This document shows positions 40,602 through 49,377 of a stretch of DNA of 64,000 bases, in pieces. How positions within the stretch are numbered: position 1 is the first letter of the stretch; every line of letters begins with the position of its first letter. The stretch spans positions 62,001-126,000 of the forward strand of contig NZ_VUNC01000001.1 of assembly GCF_009695875.1 (NCBI RefSeq). The letters run 5' to 3'. The notes beneath the pieces were generated by a model that did no database searches, had not been told where the DNA came from, and saw nothing but the letters and a program-made list of their open reading frames with translations. The DNA is from Olsenella porci (GTDB taxonomy: Bacteria > Actinomycetota > Coriobacteriia > Coriobacteriales > Atopobiaceae). The translations under genes were made by a program, and so were the position numbers.

Positions 40602-42674
40602 CTACCTGCCCTCGGCGCGCCTCTCGGCGTACTCCTGGGACAGCTGCTCCTGGACGTCATGCGGTACCTGCTCGTACCCGGACATCTGAAGCTCATACTC
40701 GCCCGTTCCGCGGGAGAGGGAGCGCAGGCGGGTGGAGTAGTCGGTCACCTCGGCATAGGGGACCGTCGCCTCGATGGTGGTGTAGCCGCCACCGGGCATG
40801 TCCGCGCTCGTCATGCCTTCCACGCGGCCACGGCTGGCCGAGACGTCACCCATGACCGAACCGGCATAGCTGTCCGGCACGGTGATCCTCAGGTGCGCCA
40901 TGGGCTCGAGCAGGACAGGCTCCGCCTGCGCAACGGCCTTCTGGAAGCCGATGCGTGCGGCCGTCTTGAAGGCCATCTCGTTGGAGTCGACCGGGTGGTA
41001 CGAGCCGTCGTACACGGCGACCTTGACGTCGATCATGGGATAGCCGGCGAGGACGCCCTCGCGCATGGTCTCCTGCACGCCCTTGTCGATTGCGGGGATA
41101 AAGTTGCGTGGAATGTGGCCGCCCACGACCTCGTCCACGAACTCGTACCCCGCCCCGGGATTGGGCTCCACGCGCAGCCAGCAGTCGCCGTACTGGCCCG
41201 CACCGCCGGTCTGCTTCTTGTGGCGACCCTGGGCGGATGCGACGCGACGGATGGTCTCGCGATAGGGGATGCGGAGCTTCACTGTATGCGCCGAGACGCC
41301 TGTGCGATCCTCCAGGCGGTCGAGAAGCACACTCACCTGGGCCTCGCCGATGGCACTCACGACGGTCTGTCCGGTGTTCTCGTCACGCGACACGGAGAGC
41401 GTGGGGTCTGCCGAGGCGCTCTTCTCCAGGAAGGCGTAGACCTTGCCGTCCGTCCCCTGCTTGTCGGGCTCGATGGCGATGCGGTACAGCGAATTGGGGA
41501 AGCGGAACGCGGCTGCCTCGACCTTGCCGGTGACCGAGAGCGTGTCCCCGGTCATGGCCTCGAGCTTGGGGACCACGCAGACGTCACCCGCCGCGACGGA
41601 CTTCACGTCTGACATGTCGTGCCCGGTCATCATATACAGGTGGCTCAGACGCTCGGTCTTGCGGGTGCGCGCGTTGACCAGCTCGAGGCCGGGCGTAAGC
41701 GTGCCGGCGAGGACCTTCACAAACGAGAGCTTGCCGTTCTGCGCGTCGTTGAGCGACTTGAACACGAACGCGACGGGGCGGTCGTCGTCGGGTGAGATGT
41801 CGAGCTGCTCTCCGTTGACCAGGGGAACACGACCGAAGTCGGCCATGGTGGGGAACCATGCGGAAACGGCATCGAGGAACGAGATGACGCCCTCCTCCCG
41901 CACGCACGAGGCGGCGAACACAGGCACGAAGATGCGCTCCCGTATCGCCTTGGCGAGGAGGCCCTCGAGCTCCTGCTGCGTGACCTCACCCCCGTCGAGA
42001 TACTGCATCATCAGCTCGTCGTCAGCCTCGACCACAAGCTCCACCAGGGTCGAGCGGGCATCCTGCGCCGCCTGCTCGTACTCCGCCGGGATGTCCTCGC
42101 TCACGGGTTTGCCGTCCTCCAGGTGGCGCGCCGTCATGTGCACGACGTCGATGATGCCAGAGAAGCCGTCACCGCTGCCCATGGGGATGGTCACCGCGGC
42201 AAGGCGGCTGCCAAAGCGCTCCTGCGCGGTGAGAAGGGCGGTGTCCCAGTCGGCATCGGGCCGGTCCAGCCGGTTGATCATGATCGCGCGGGCCAGCGAG
42301 AGGTCCTCCGCCGCGTACCAGAGCCGCGTGGTGATGGCTCCCGGACCGCTTGCGGCGTCGACCACGAAGAGGGCCGTTTCGGCGGCTGCCAGCGCACCGT
42401 ACGCATCGCCCACGAAGTCGGGGTAGCAGGGTGCGTCCAGCACGTTGATGCGCGTGCCCTTCCACGTCACCGGGGCGATCGTCGTGGAGATGGAGAAGCC
42501 GCGCGCGCCCTCCTCGGAGTCATAGTCCAGCGTGGGCTTTGTGCCGGCGTGCCCGCCCAGACGGGTGGTCCTGCCCGTGAGGTGGAGCATGGCCTCGGCC
42601 AGCATGGTCTTGCCCACGCCGCCTTGGCCCACGAGCGCAAGGTTCTTTACCCTCTCGGTGCCTGTATCAGACAT
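40602..42674 (-). CDS. elongation factor G-like protein (EF-G2 type) with unusual G motifs
   Basis: The 690-residue protein has all EF-G domains: a G domain, domain II, and domains III-V (GQYGDCWLRVEPNPG, HPVDSNEMAFKTA, SRGRVEGMTSADMPG). In the GTP site, G1 reads GQGGVGKT (16-23), G4 reads NRLD (134-137), and G3, normally DTPGH/Y, reads DAPCY (80-84), so the glycine that contacts the gamma-phosphate is Cys. As I recall, the mycobacterial EF-G2 homologue lacks ribosome-dependent GTP hydrolysis; this protein may also be a non-translocating paralogue. The ATG follows GAGGAGG; the longer open frame to 43259 is a shadow. Confidence 0.88.
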   Translation of the reverse strand: MSDTGTERVKNLALVGQGGVGKTMLAEAMLHLTGRTTRLGGHAGTKPTLDYDSEEGARGFSISTTIAPVTWKGTRINVLDAPCYPDFVGDAYGALAAAETALFVVDAASGPGAITTRLWYAAEDLSLARAIMINRLDRPDADWDTALLTAQERFGSRLAAVTIPMGSGDGFSGIIDVVHMTARHLEDGKPVSEDIPAEYEQAAQDARSTLVELVVEADDELMMQYLDGGEVTQQELEGLLAKAIRERIFVPVFAASCVREEGVISFLDAVSAWFPTMADFGRVPLVNGEQLDISPDDDRPVAFVFKSLNDAQNGKLSFVKVLAGTLTPGLELVNARTRKTERLSHLYMMTGHDMSDVKSVAAGDVCVVPKLEAMTGDTLSVTGKVEAAAFRFPNSLYRIAIEPDKQGTDGKVYAFLEKSASADPTLSVSRDENTGQTVVSAIGEAQVSVLLDRLEDRTGVSAHTVKLRIPYRETIRRVASAQGRHKKQTGGAGQYGDCWLRVEPNPGAGYEFVDEVVGGHIPRNFIPAIDKGVQETMREGVLAGYPMIDVKVAVYDGSYHPVDSNEMAFKTAARIGFQKAVAQAEPVLLEPMAHLRITVPDSYAGSVMGDVSASRGRVEGMTSADMPGGGYTTIEATVPYAEVTDYSTRLRSLSRGTGEYELQMSGYEQVPHDVQEQLSQEYAERRAEGR

Positions 42675-42866
42675 AGTGCCTCCTCGAGCCAACCAGGTGG
42701 CGCCATCGCCCGAGAGACCGCAACGGCGATGTGCCACGCCATTACAAGCCGCGCCGTACGCGCTTGCACAAACCTTACCCATGCGCGACGGAGGCGCTTC
42801 GGTGGCATCGATTAGCGGACGAATGGGGGCGCTAGAAGTTGGTGGGGAGAGAAAGGCAACAGAAAG

Positions 42867-42892
42867 GGGGCCGCCCCTCTCGGGACGGCCCC
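42867..42892 (-). terminator. terminator after the radical SAM gene
   Basis: GGGGCCG and CGGCCCC form a 7-bp stem with an inner CCC/GGG; on the reverse strand TTTCTGTTG follows. It stands 22 bases after the stop. Confidence 0.75.
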
Positions 42893-42913
42893 TCGAACGC
42901 TTCCAGTTGGCGG

Positions 42914-44380
42914 CTAGTCTACGACTGCCTCTGCCTTTGCATCCTCCTCGGCGATGATCTTTGCCTTGGTGTCCACGTCCACCGTGCTCATGTGGTCCGC
43001 ATAGACCTTCTTGCCGGTGGGATGCTCCTCGAGCCAGAGCTCCTTGGCCTTGGGGGCCCAGGCCTCGGCGTAGGGAGTGGTGCGCTTGCACAGGTCCTCG
43101 GCCGACTCGGGTGCCACGTACTCGCTCGTCTTTGCGCCGGACTCCTTCACGATCTCGGGCAAGATCGTGGGGTTCTCGAGCATGGGGCAGGGCTGCAGCA
43201 TGTTGTCGTTCCAGGGATAGCGCTTGCGGTACGCCTGGAAGATGGGTTGCTGCAGGCACTCCAGCCAGCTCTTCTCCTTGATGTTGGCGTTGGAGTAGTG
43301 GATGAAGACGCAGGGCTCCACGTCGCCGCGGGCGTTGACGTGGCAGTACACACGACCTCCCGCGATGCAGCCGCCAACGAACTCGCCGTCGTTCTGGAAG
43401 TCCATGGCAAAGATTGGCTTGCCGCCCTCGACGGCGCGGACCTCGCGGATGCGGTGCAGCATGTACTCGCGCTGCTCCACGGAGGGCATGAGGTCGGCGT
43501 TGGCGCCCTCGCCCACCGGCATGTAGTGGAAGAACCAGGCCCAGCGGCAGCCGTGCTGGATGAGGTTGTCAAAGTACTCGTCCGACGAGACCTCCTCCAC
43601 GTTGTACTTGGTGTAGGCGGTGGAGGTGCCATAGAGCAGGCCGTGCTCGTGCATCAGATCGAAGGCGTGCATGACCTCGTCGAAGGAACCGTCGCCGCGA
43701 CGGGAGTCGTTGGACTCGCGCGTACCCTCGACCGAGACGGAGAACACGATGTTGCCCACGCGCTGGACGTCCTTGCAGAACTTCTCGTCCACCAGGCTGG
43801 CGTTGGTGAAGATGTTGAACTCGCAGTCGTCGTGCTTCTCGGCGAGCCTGAGGATGTCCGCCTTGCGCACGAGCGGCTCGCCGCCGGTGAGCATGAAGAG
43901 GTGGGTGCCCAGGGCCTTGGCCTCGGTGATCAGGCGGTCCATCTCGTCGTACGTCAGGTTGAGGGCGTTGCCGTAGTCTGCCGCCCAGCAGCCCACGCAG
44001 TGCTTGTTGCAGGCGCTCGTGGGGTCAAAGAGGATGATCCAGGGCACGTTGCACTGGTACTTCTCCGCGTTGGACGTGGTGTTGCGCAGGCCGCGGAACG
44101 CCGCCTCGTAGCCACCGTTGAGGACGGCGGTCTTGAGGACGTTGTGGTCGGTCTGGTCAATGACGTCGAAGAGGAACTTCTCCCACTTGGAACCGGGGTG
44201 AAGTCCGTTGCGGATGCCGCGCGTTGCTCCGGGCGAGGTGTCCTTGAGCAGCTTGCCGGCCATGTCCACGAGGTGATCGATGCTCTTCTCGCGGTCGGGA
44301 CCGGAGGCGGTCTTTATGACCTGGTCAAGCGCGACGCTGAAAGCCTTGCGCTCGGCGGCATGCGCGATCTTGGATTGCAT
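42914..44380 (-). CDS. radical SAM protein of unknown substrate
   Basis: The 488-residue protein has the radical SAM iron-sulfur motif CNKHCVGC (C124, C128, C131), followed by the glycine-rich AdoMet motif MLTGGEPL and FNIFTNASLV. The C-terminal third has extra cysteines (EFVGGCIAGGRVYCHVNARG, VEPC, LQPCPM), suggesting a second cluster as in SPASM/twitch proteins. About 110 helical residues precede the core, and the last 60 are charged. The gene stands alone with its own ribosome site (AAGGAGGG) and terminator. No peptide substrate or partner gene is nearby, so the reaction cannot be named. Confidence 0.85.
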   Translation of the reverse strand: MQSKIAHAAERKAFSVALDQVIKTASGPDREKSIDHLVDMAGKLLKDTSPGATRGIRNGLHPGSKWEKFLFDVIDQTDHNVLKTAVLNGGYEAAFRGLRNTTSNAEKYQCNVPWIILFDPTSACNKHCVGCWAADYGNALNLTYDEMDRLITEAKALGTHLFMLTGGEPLVRKADILRLAEKHDDCEFNIFTNASLVDEKFCKDVQRVGNIVFSVSVEGTRESNDSRRGDGSFDEVMHAFDLMHEHGLLYGTSTAYTKYNVEEVSSDEYFDNLIQHGCRWAWFFHYMPVGEGANADLMPSVEQREYMLHRIREVRAVEGGKPIFAMDFQNDGEFVGGCIAGGRVYCHVNARGDVEPCVFIHYSNANIKEKSWLECLQQPIFQAYRKRYPWNDNMLQPCPMLENPTILPEIVKESGAKTSEYVAPESAEDLCKRTTPYAEAWAPKAKELWLEEHPTGKKVYADHMSTVDVDTKAKIIAEEDAKAEAVVD

Positions 44381-44569
44381 GTGCCCTCCTTACTTCTGCG
44401 TGGGCACAACCTGGAGCCCACCTGTAGCGGTTGCTACATTACTCTTTGGTACCCCTCCCAAACAAGGCGCGCACCCTCGATTTAAAAATTCGTGACAGGG
44501 TTTGGCAGAGAAACTCGTGGAATCGTTCCTCGGTCACAAATCCAAGCGGGCGGTCGGGCAGCTCGGTTC

Positions 44570-44600
44570 AAAAAAGGGCCACCCAGTGCGGGATGGCCCT
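44570..44600 (-). terminator. terminator after purF
   Basis: On the reverse strand AGGGCCATCCC, GCACT, GGGTGGCCCT and TTTTT form a 10-bp stem with one bulge and a T-tract. It sits 25 bases after the purF stop: a textbook intrinsic terminator. Confidence 0.9.
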
Positions 44601-44624
44601 TGCGAGCTTGGGTGCTTGCGTCTC

Positions 44625-46127
44625 TCACTCCTGCGACGAGGGAGGGAACGATACGTCCGGCACTTGGTCGGGATAAAGGTTCCTGGGGCGGTTGCCGGGC
44701 AGGAAGTGGTCTCCCCAGTACTTTTCCGAGATGGCGACGGGATACTCGCCGGTGAAGCACGCGCGGCAGTAGCCCGTCTTGGGAACGCAGCTCATGAGAC
44801 CCTTGACCGACAGGAACGCAAGGGAGTCGGCGCCAATGTACTCGCGTATCTCCTCCACGCTCTTGTTGGCACTGATGAGTTCGTTTTGGTCCGCCGTGTC
44901 GATGCCATAGAAGCAGGGCCACACGACCTCGGGTGAGGCGGAGCGCATGTGGACCTCGGTCGCCCCGGCGTCGCGCATCATCCGCACGATCTGCTTAGAC
45001 GTGGTCCCTCGCACGATGGAGTCGTCGACCATGAGGATGCGCTTGCCCGCCACCACGTCGGCCAGCGGCGTCAGCTTGAGGCGCACGCCCATCTCGCGCA
45101 GGCTCTGGGTCGGCGCGATGAAGGTGCGCGCCACGTAGCGGTTCTTGACCAGTCCGGTGCCGTAGGGCAAGCCAAGCTCAGCGGCAAAGCCCTCGGCGGC
45201 GGGGGTGCCGCTGTCGGGGACGCTGATCACGAGGTCGACGTCAGCCGGTGCCTCGCGCGCAAGCTGGGCGCCCATGTCGTGGCGGACCTTGTAGAACGAC
45301 TTGCCATCCTGCACGGAGTCGGGACGGGAGAAGTACACGTCCTCGAAGATGCACTTGGCCGTCTGCCTGGGCGGCAGCCCCTCCTCAGAGATGAGTCCGT
45401 CATCCGAGATGCGGATGATCTCGCCTGGACGCACCTCGCGTACGAAGGTGGCTCCCACGATGTCGAGCGCGCAGGTCTCGCTCGCGACGACCCACTCGCC
45501 CTCGTCGAGCTTGCCCAGGACGAGCGGGCGGATGCCATGGGGGTCTCTGAACGCGTACAGGGCGTTCTCGCGGATGAGGACCATCGCATAGCCACCCTCG
45601 ATCATCTGCATGGTCTTGCGGATGCCAGAGCGCAGGTGTGAGGTGGCATGCGTGAAGTAGCCGATCAGGCGGGCGGCGACCTCCGAGTCGGTGGAGCTGC
45701 GAAACGGCACGCCCGCGTCGATGAGCTCGCGGCGCAGCTCGTCGAAGTTGACGAGGGTGCCATTGTGCGCCAGGGCGATGATCACGTCGTTGATGGCGGA
45801 GAGGTGCGGCTGCGACGACTCCCAGCCCTTTGCCCCCGCCGTGCCGTATCTGCAATGGCCGATGGCCACCTTGCCCTGCATGGCCTGCAGGTCCTCGTCC
45901 TTAAAGACCTCGGTGACCAGCCCCATGTCCTTTCTCACCAGCACGGTCTTGCCGTTGCCCACGGCAATGCCCGCGGAGTCCTGGCCGCGGTGCTGTAGCG
46001 CCCTCAGGGCGAAGTAGGTGATGCGCGAGACGTCTCGGTTGGGCGCCCACACGCCAAAGACGCCGCATTCCTCGTGAAGCCCGCGGGGGCACTCCCCCAT
46101 CGAGCTGGTACCGGCACATGAAGCCAT
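44625..46127 (-). CDS. purF: amidophosphoribosyltransferase PurF
   Basis: The 500-residue enzyme makes 5-phosphoribosylamine from PRPP and glutamine, the first step of purine synthesis. It is made with a 20-residue propeptide; the N-terminal nucleophile is C21 (HEE-CGVFGVWA). The PRPP loop is VDDSIVRGTTS. Cysteines in AKCIFEDVYF, WPCFYGID and YCRACFTGEYP match the [4Fe-4S] ligands of the Bacillus type, which makes the enzyme oxygen-labile. It is transcribed alone, away from the purE-purN cluster. The start has GGGGAG 4-5 bases before ATG. Confidence 0.98.
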   Translation of the reverse strand: MASCAGTSSMGECPRGLHEECGVFGVWAPNRDVSRITYFALRALQHRGQDSAGIAVGNGKTVLVRKDMGLVTEVFKDEDLQAMQGKVAIGHCRYGTAGAKGWESSQPHLSAINDVIIALAHNGTLVNFDELRRELIDAGVPFRSSTDSEVAARLIGYFTHATSHLRSGIRKTMQMIEGGYAMVLIRENALYAFRDPHGIRPLVLGKLDEGEWVVASETCALDIVGATFVREVRPGEIIRISDDGLISEEGLPPRQTAKCIFEDVYFSRPDSVQDGKSFYKVRHDMGAQLAREAPADVDLVISVPDSGTPAAEGFAAELGLPYGTGLVKNRYVARTFIAPTQSLREMGVRLKLTPLADVVAGKRILMVDDSIVRGTTSKQIVRMMRDAGATEVHMRSASPEVVWPCFYGIDTADQNELISANKSVEEIREYIGADSLAFLSVKGLMSCVPKTGYCRACFTGEYPVAISEKYWGDHFLPGNRPRNLYPDQVPDVSFPPSSQE

Positions 46128-46239
46128 GGTCTCCCCTATCGCAGGCTAGAATGTGAATGCGCCGCTCGGGGCGGCGCCGCTGCTTGCATGCCTAGTTTAG
46201 GGCAACGGGCACGCGTGAGGGCGTCCGTGAGGGGGAGCC

Positions 46240-47430
46240 ATGGGCTTTCGCACATATACCTGTCCCATCTCGCGCCGCTGCGGCGGATGCGAGTGGCTGG
46301 CGGTGCCATACCCTATCCAGCTCCGCCGCAAGCAGGAGCAGATGGAGGAGCTCTTTGAGCCCGTCTGTCGACACGATGGCTGCTCGGTATCAAAGATTGC
46401 AGGCATGGACGACCCCCGTGGATACCGTCACAAGGCGGCGACGCCCTATGCCCCAGGCGCAAAGGGTCGCATTCGCAGCGGCTTCTACGAGAGCGGAAGC
46501 CACCGCCTCGTGTACTGCAAGTCATGCCTGGTCGAGGACAGGCGCGCGCGACCCATCCTCAACGACGTCGCAATCGTTGCTCAGCGGCTCCGCATACCCG
46601 CCTACCAGGAGGACCGGGGGACGGGAGTCCTGCGCCATGCAGTGGTGAGGATTGGCTACGCAAGCGGAGAGGAGCTTCTCACCGTGGTCACCAACGGTGA
46701 CGCTCTGCCCCGCGCGCGACGCTTCGTGACCGCCATCCGAGAGCTACACCCGCACCTCACCTCGGTCGTGCAGAACGTGAACGACCGGCGGACTAACGCC
46801 ATCCTCGGCAGGCGCAACGTGACGCTCTTTGGTCCCAGCCATATGCACGACTCGCTCCTGGGCTGCAGCTTCGAAATCGGGCCTACGAGCTTCTACCAGA
46901 CCAACCCCCAGCAGACCGAGGTGCTGTACGGCCTCGCCATCCGTGCCGCCAATGCACAGCCTGGCATGCGGGTGATGGACGCCTATTGCGGCACGGGAAC
47001 CATCGGCATCTGCCTTGCCTCCGAGGCGCGCAGGCAGGGGGTGCGTGACGTCCGCGTGGTGGGCGTGGAGCAGGTGGGGAACGCCGTGGAGTGCGCTCGC
47101 CGCAACGTCGGCGCCAATTGCCTCGCAGACTCCTGCGAGTTTGTAAGAGACGACGCCACCGCATTCATGGCGCGGGCCCAGCGGGGTGGCGAGAGGTTCG
47201 ACGTCGTGGTCATGGATCCTCCCCGTGCGGGATCGACCCCGGAGTTCCTGGAAGGGGTGTGCCGCCTTGCACCGGAGAGGGTGGTGTACGTCTCGTGCAA
47301 CCCCTTCACGCAGGTGCGCGACCTTTCGATCCTTCAGGATGGCGGCTACCGCGTGACTTCCATCGAGCCAGTGGACATGTTTCCCCACACCAAGCATGTC
47401 GAGACCGTCGTTGCTCTCTCGCGACGGTAG
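46240..47430 (+). CDS. RNA 5-methyluridine methyltransferase, TrmA/RumA (RlmD) family
   Basis: The 396-residue AdoMet enzyme lacks the N-terminal TRAM domain. It keeps an iron-sulfur signature with C8, C14 and C17 (YTCPISRRCGGCEW) and a fourth Cys at 93 or 96 (VYCKSCLVED). The AdoMet loop is MDAYCGTGTIGICLA, then MDPPRAGSTPEF, and the nucleophile is in VYVSCNPFTQVRDL. The family methylates U in 23S rRNA (RlmC, RlmD) or U54 of tRNA; the missing TRAM makes RlmC-like or tRNA roles possible. It diverges from purF. GGGGGAG lies 2-3 bases before ATG. Confidence 0.88.
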   Translation: MGFRTYTCPISRRCGGCEWLAVPYPIQLRRKQEQMEELFEPVCRHDGCSVSKIAGMDDPRGYRHKAATPYAPGAKGRIRSGFYESGSHRLVYCKSCLVEDRRARPILNDVAIVAQRLRIPAYQEDRGTGVLRHAVVRIGYASGEELLTVVTNGDALPRARRFVTAIRELHPHLTSVVQNVNDRRTNAILGRRNVTLFGPSHMHDSLLGCSFEIGPTSFYQTNPQQTEVLYGLAIRAANAQPGMRVMDAYCGTGTIGICLASEARRQGVRDVRVVGVEQVGNAVECARRNVGANCLADSCEFVRDDATAFMARAQRGGERFDVVVMDPPRAGSTPEFLEGVCRLAPERVVYVSCNPFTQVRDLSILQDGGYRVTSIEPVDMFPHTKHVETVVALSRR

Positions 47431-47589
47431 CGGAGCCGTGCGCTACGTGTCGGCAACGTGACGTTTTGCCCAACGGGGCACGGACGCACGTGGTGGACAT
47501 TGCCTATCTCCCAAAAAGTGTCATTCTGTTTCGGGCCTCCTTGCGGAAGTCCAAGGCAACGTCACTCGTTTGCGGGAGAGGCTCATTGC

Positions 47590-48627
47590 ATGGTTGTTGA
47601 TGGCGACTCTAGAGGCATGGCTCCGCTCGAGGGCAACCCCTTTGCCGACAAGAGGCGTCGCTGGTGGGTGGGTCTGTCGGCGTTTCTCCTCCTGTTCCTC
47701 ATGGGAGTGGTCGTCGAGTTTGGCAACATGGACAGGGGCGTCCTGCATCCCGCGTCACAGACTGCCGCGCGCTATCAGGCCATGCTGGGGTGCTTTGCCC
47801 TTGTGCTCGTCTACCTGATACCGTTCCTTGCGTTCGTGCGCTACACGCGGACCAAAGCCGGCGTGCCCCGCTGGCTGGTGGTTCTTGCGCTCGCGAGCGG
47901 GCTCTTTGTCCCTGGCTGGATTGCAGGCGAGCTCAACGATGCTGCGAGCACCCTCCTGGGCATGGTCGCATCCAAAGGGTTCCTGGACGCATGGGGCGAC
48001 GCCATCGAGGCACCCATTGTGGAGGAGACGCTCAAAGTCCTGACGGTGTGCGGCGTGCTTGCCCTGGTGGGCAGGCGAGACGCGCGCGATTGGCTCGTGG
48101 GAGGCATGTGCGTTGGCATGGGCTTTCAGGTCTCGGAGGACCTGAGCTACATCGAAGGCCAAATCGCTGGCTCACGCACGGACTTCGCCACAGCGATTCC
48201 CTTCATGCTGGGCAGCCGCGTATCCGGCGCCTTGGTCTCTCACTGGACCTACACGGCACTCGCGGCAGTGGCCGTGTGGCTGTTCTTCTGCCAGCGCAAG
48301 CGGCTTCGGGGACTGGCGGTCTTCCTGGTTCCCCTGCTCGACCACTTTGCATGGGACTCCCCCGTTTCTGACTGGGGCGTCCTGCCGGTGGGCCTCATCT
48401 GCCTGGCTGCCGCCCTCCCATTCCTGTACGTGTGGGGCGATATCGCATTCGACGACGGCAAGGCGCTGCTGGCACCCCATGGCAAGGCTCGGCGCAGCGG
48501 GGCAAAGGCAGGCGAGACGGCCGCAGGCACCGGGTTGGACCCCTTCCCCACGGCAGGCGGGCCGACCGATGCGACGACGGCTTCGACCGAGGCCGAAGGC
48601 GTACCGAAGGCGCCGGGCGAGGGCTGA
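47590..48627 (+). CDS. PrsW-like intramembrane metalloprotease
   Basis: The 345-residue membrane protein has about eight helices. The PrsW/CPBP-type catalytic residues are present: EAPIVEETLKVL (the EE pair), GMGFQVSEDLSYI, SHWTYTALAAVAVW and LLDHFAWDS (His, Asp). In Bacillus, PrsW cleaves the anti-sigma factor RsiW, but related proteins have other substrates, and no anti-sigma gene is nearby. The last 60 residues are a low-complexity tail. ATG at 47590 follows GGGAGAGG by 8 bases; frames starting earlier (47458) cover the spacer after the methyltransferase. It converges on purN with a hairpin between them. Confidence 0.8.
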   Translation: MVVDGDSRGMAPLEGNPFADKRRRWWVGLSAFLLLFLMGVVVEFGNMDRGVLHPASQTAARYQAMLGCFALVLVYLIPFLAFVRYTRTKAGVPRWLVVLALASGLFVPGWIAGELNDAASTLLGMVASKGFLDAWGDAIEAPIVEETLKVLTVCGVLALVGRRDARDWLVGGMCVGMGFQVSEDLSYIEGQIAGSRTDFATAIPFMLGSRVSGALVSHWTYTALAAVAVWLFFCQRKRLRGLAVFLVPLLDHFAWDSPVSDWGVLPVGLICLAAALPFLYVWGDIAFDDGKALLAPHGKARRSGAKAGETAAGTGLDPFPTAGGPTDATTASTEAEGVPKAPGEG

Positions 48628-48691
48628 GCGCGCCTCTCGCCCCACTCGCACGGGGGGCTCGCACCTACAGGTGGACCCTATCCAACACGCG

Positions 48692-48726
48692 GAAGGCCGA
48701 CCCCTCGGCACGAGAGGCCGACCTTC
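48692..48726. terminator. strong bidirectional terminator between prsW-like and purN
   Basis: A 16-bp stem with three G-U pairs and a 3-base loop (GAAGGCCGACCCCTCG / CGAGAGGCCGACCTTC) lies between convergent genes. Confidence 0.75.
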
Positions 48727-48750
48727 TGCCTTTGGTGCTGCGTCTCTCCC

Positions 48751-49377
48751 CTACTCGGGGTCAATGACCACCTTGCGGCCGTCCACGTGCACGCGACCCT
48801 CTGCAAGGAGCTGGATGGTGTCCGGGTACAGCTGGTGCTCGACCTCGTGGATGTGGGCCTCGAGCGTGTCGACGTCCCAACCCTCCTCGACGACAACGGG
48901 GCGCTGCGCGATGATGGGGCCACAGTCGTAGCTATCGTCCGCAAAGTGCACCGTCACGCCCGTCACCTTGACGCCGTAGTCATAGGCGTCCTGGATGGCA
49001 TGCGCACCCTTGAAGCTTGGCAGCAAGGCCGGGTGAAGGTTCACGACCCGGTTCTTGAAGGTCTCGAGTATGGGTGCATGGACCATGCGCATGTAGCCGG
49101 CCATGATCACGTAGTCCACCTGGTGCGCCTTGAGCTCGGTGGCAATGACCTCGTCGGCCGTGATGGGGTCCGCGTAGATCTCCTTTGAGAGCGTGAGGGT
49201 CTGGAGACCCGCCGCCTGAGCGCGCTTGAGTCCGTAGGCGCTGGGGCGCGAGCTCACCACGAGCTCGATGCTCGCGTCCAGGGTCCCCGCGGCGATGCGG
49301 TCGATGATCGCCTGCAGGTTGGTGCCGCTGCCGGAGAGAAGGACTCCCAACCTGATTGGGTCGTGCCTCTCGCTCAT
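48751..49377 (-). CDS. purN: phosphoribosylglycinamide formyltransferase PurN
   Basis: The 208-residue enzyme uses 10-formyl-tetrahydrofolate to formylate GAR, the third step of purine synthesis. Family signatures: LLSGSGTNLQAIID at the N-terminus, MAGYMRMV, the catalytic Asn/His block VVNLHPALLPSFKG, and VTVHFADDSYDCGPII. Length is as usual. Its ATG overlaps the stop of purM (ATGA), so the genes are translationally coupled. It is the last gene of purE-srtB-purM-purN. Confidence 0.98.
   Translation of the reverse strand: MSERHDPIRLGVLLSGSGTNLQAIIDRIAAGTLDASIELVVSSRPSAYGLKRAQAAGLQTLTLSKEIYADPITADEVIATELKAHQVDYVIMAGYMRMVHAPILETFKNRVVNLHPALLPSFKGAHAIQDAYDYGVKVTGVTVHFADDSYDCGPIIAQRPVVVEEGWDVDTLEAHIHEVEHQLYPDTIQLLAEGRVHVDGRKVVIDPE

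Noticed and set aside
42675-43259. In-frame N-terminal extension of the EF-G2-like gene
   Set aside because: It crosses the terminator of the radical SAM gene and runs antisense over its end; the start at 42674 has GAGGAGG and begins just before the G1 motif.
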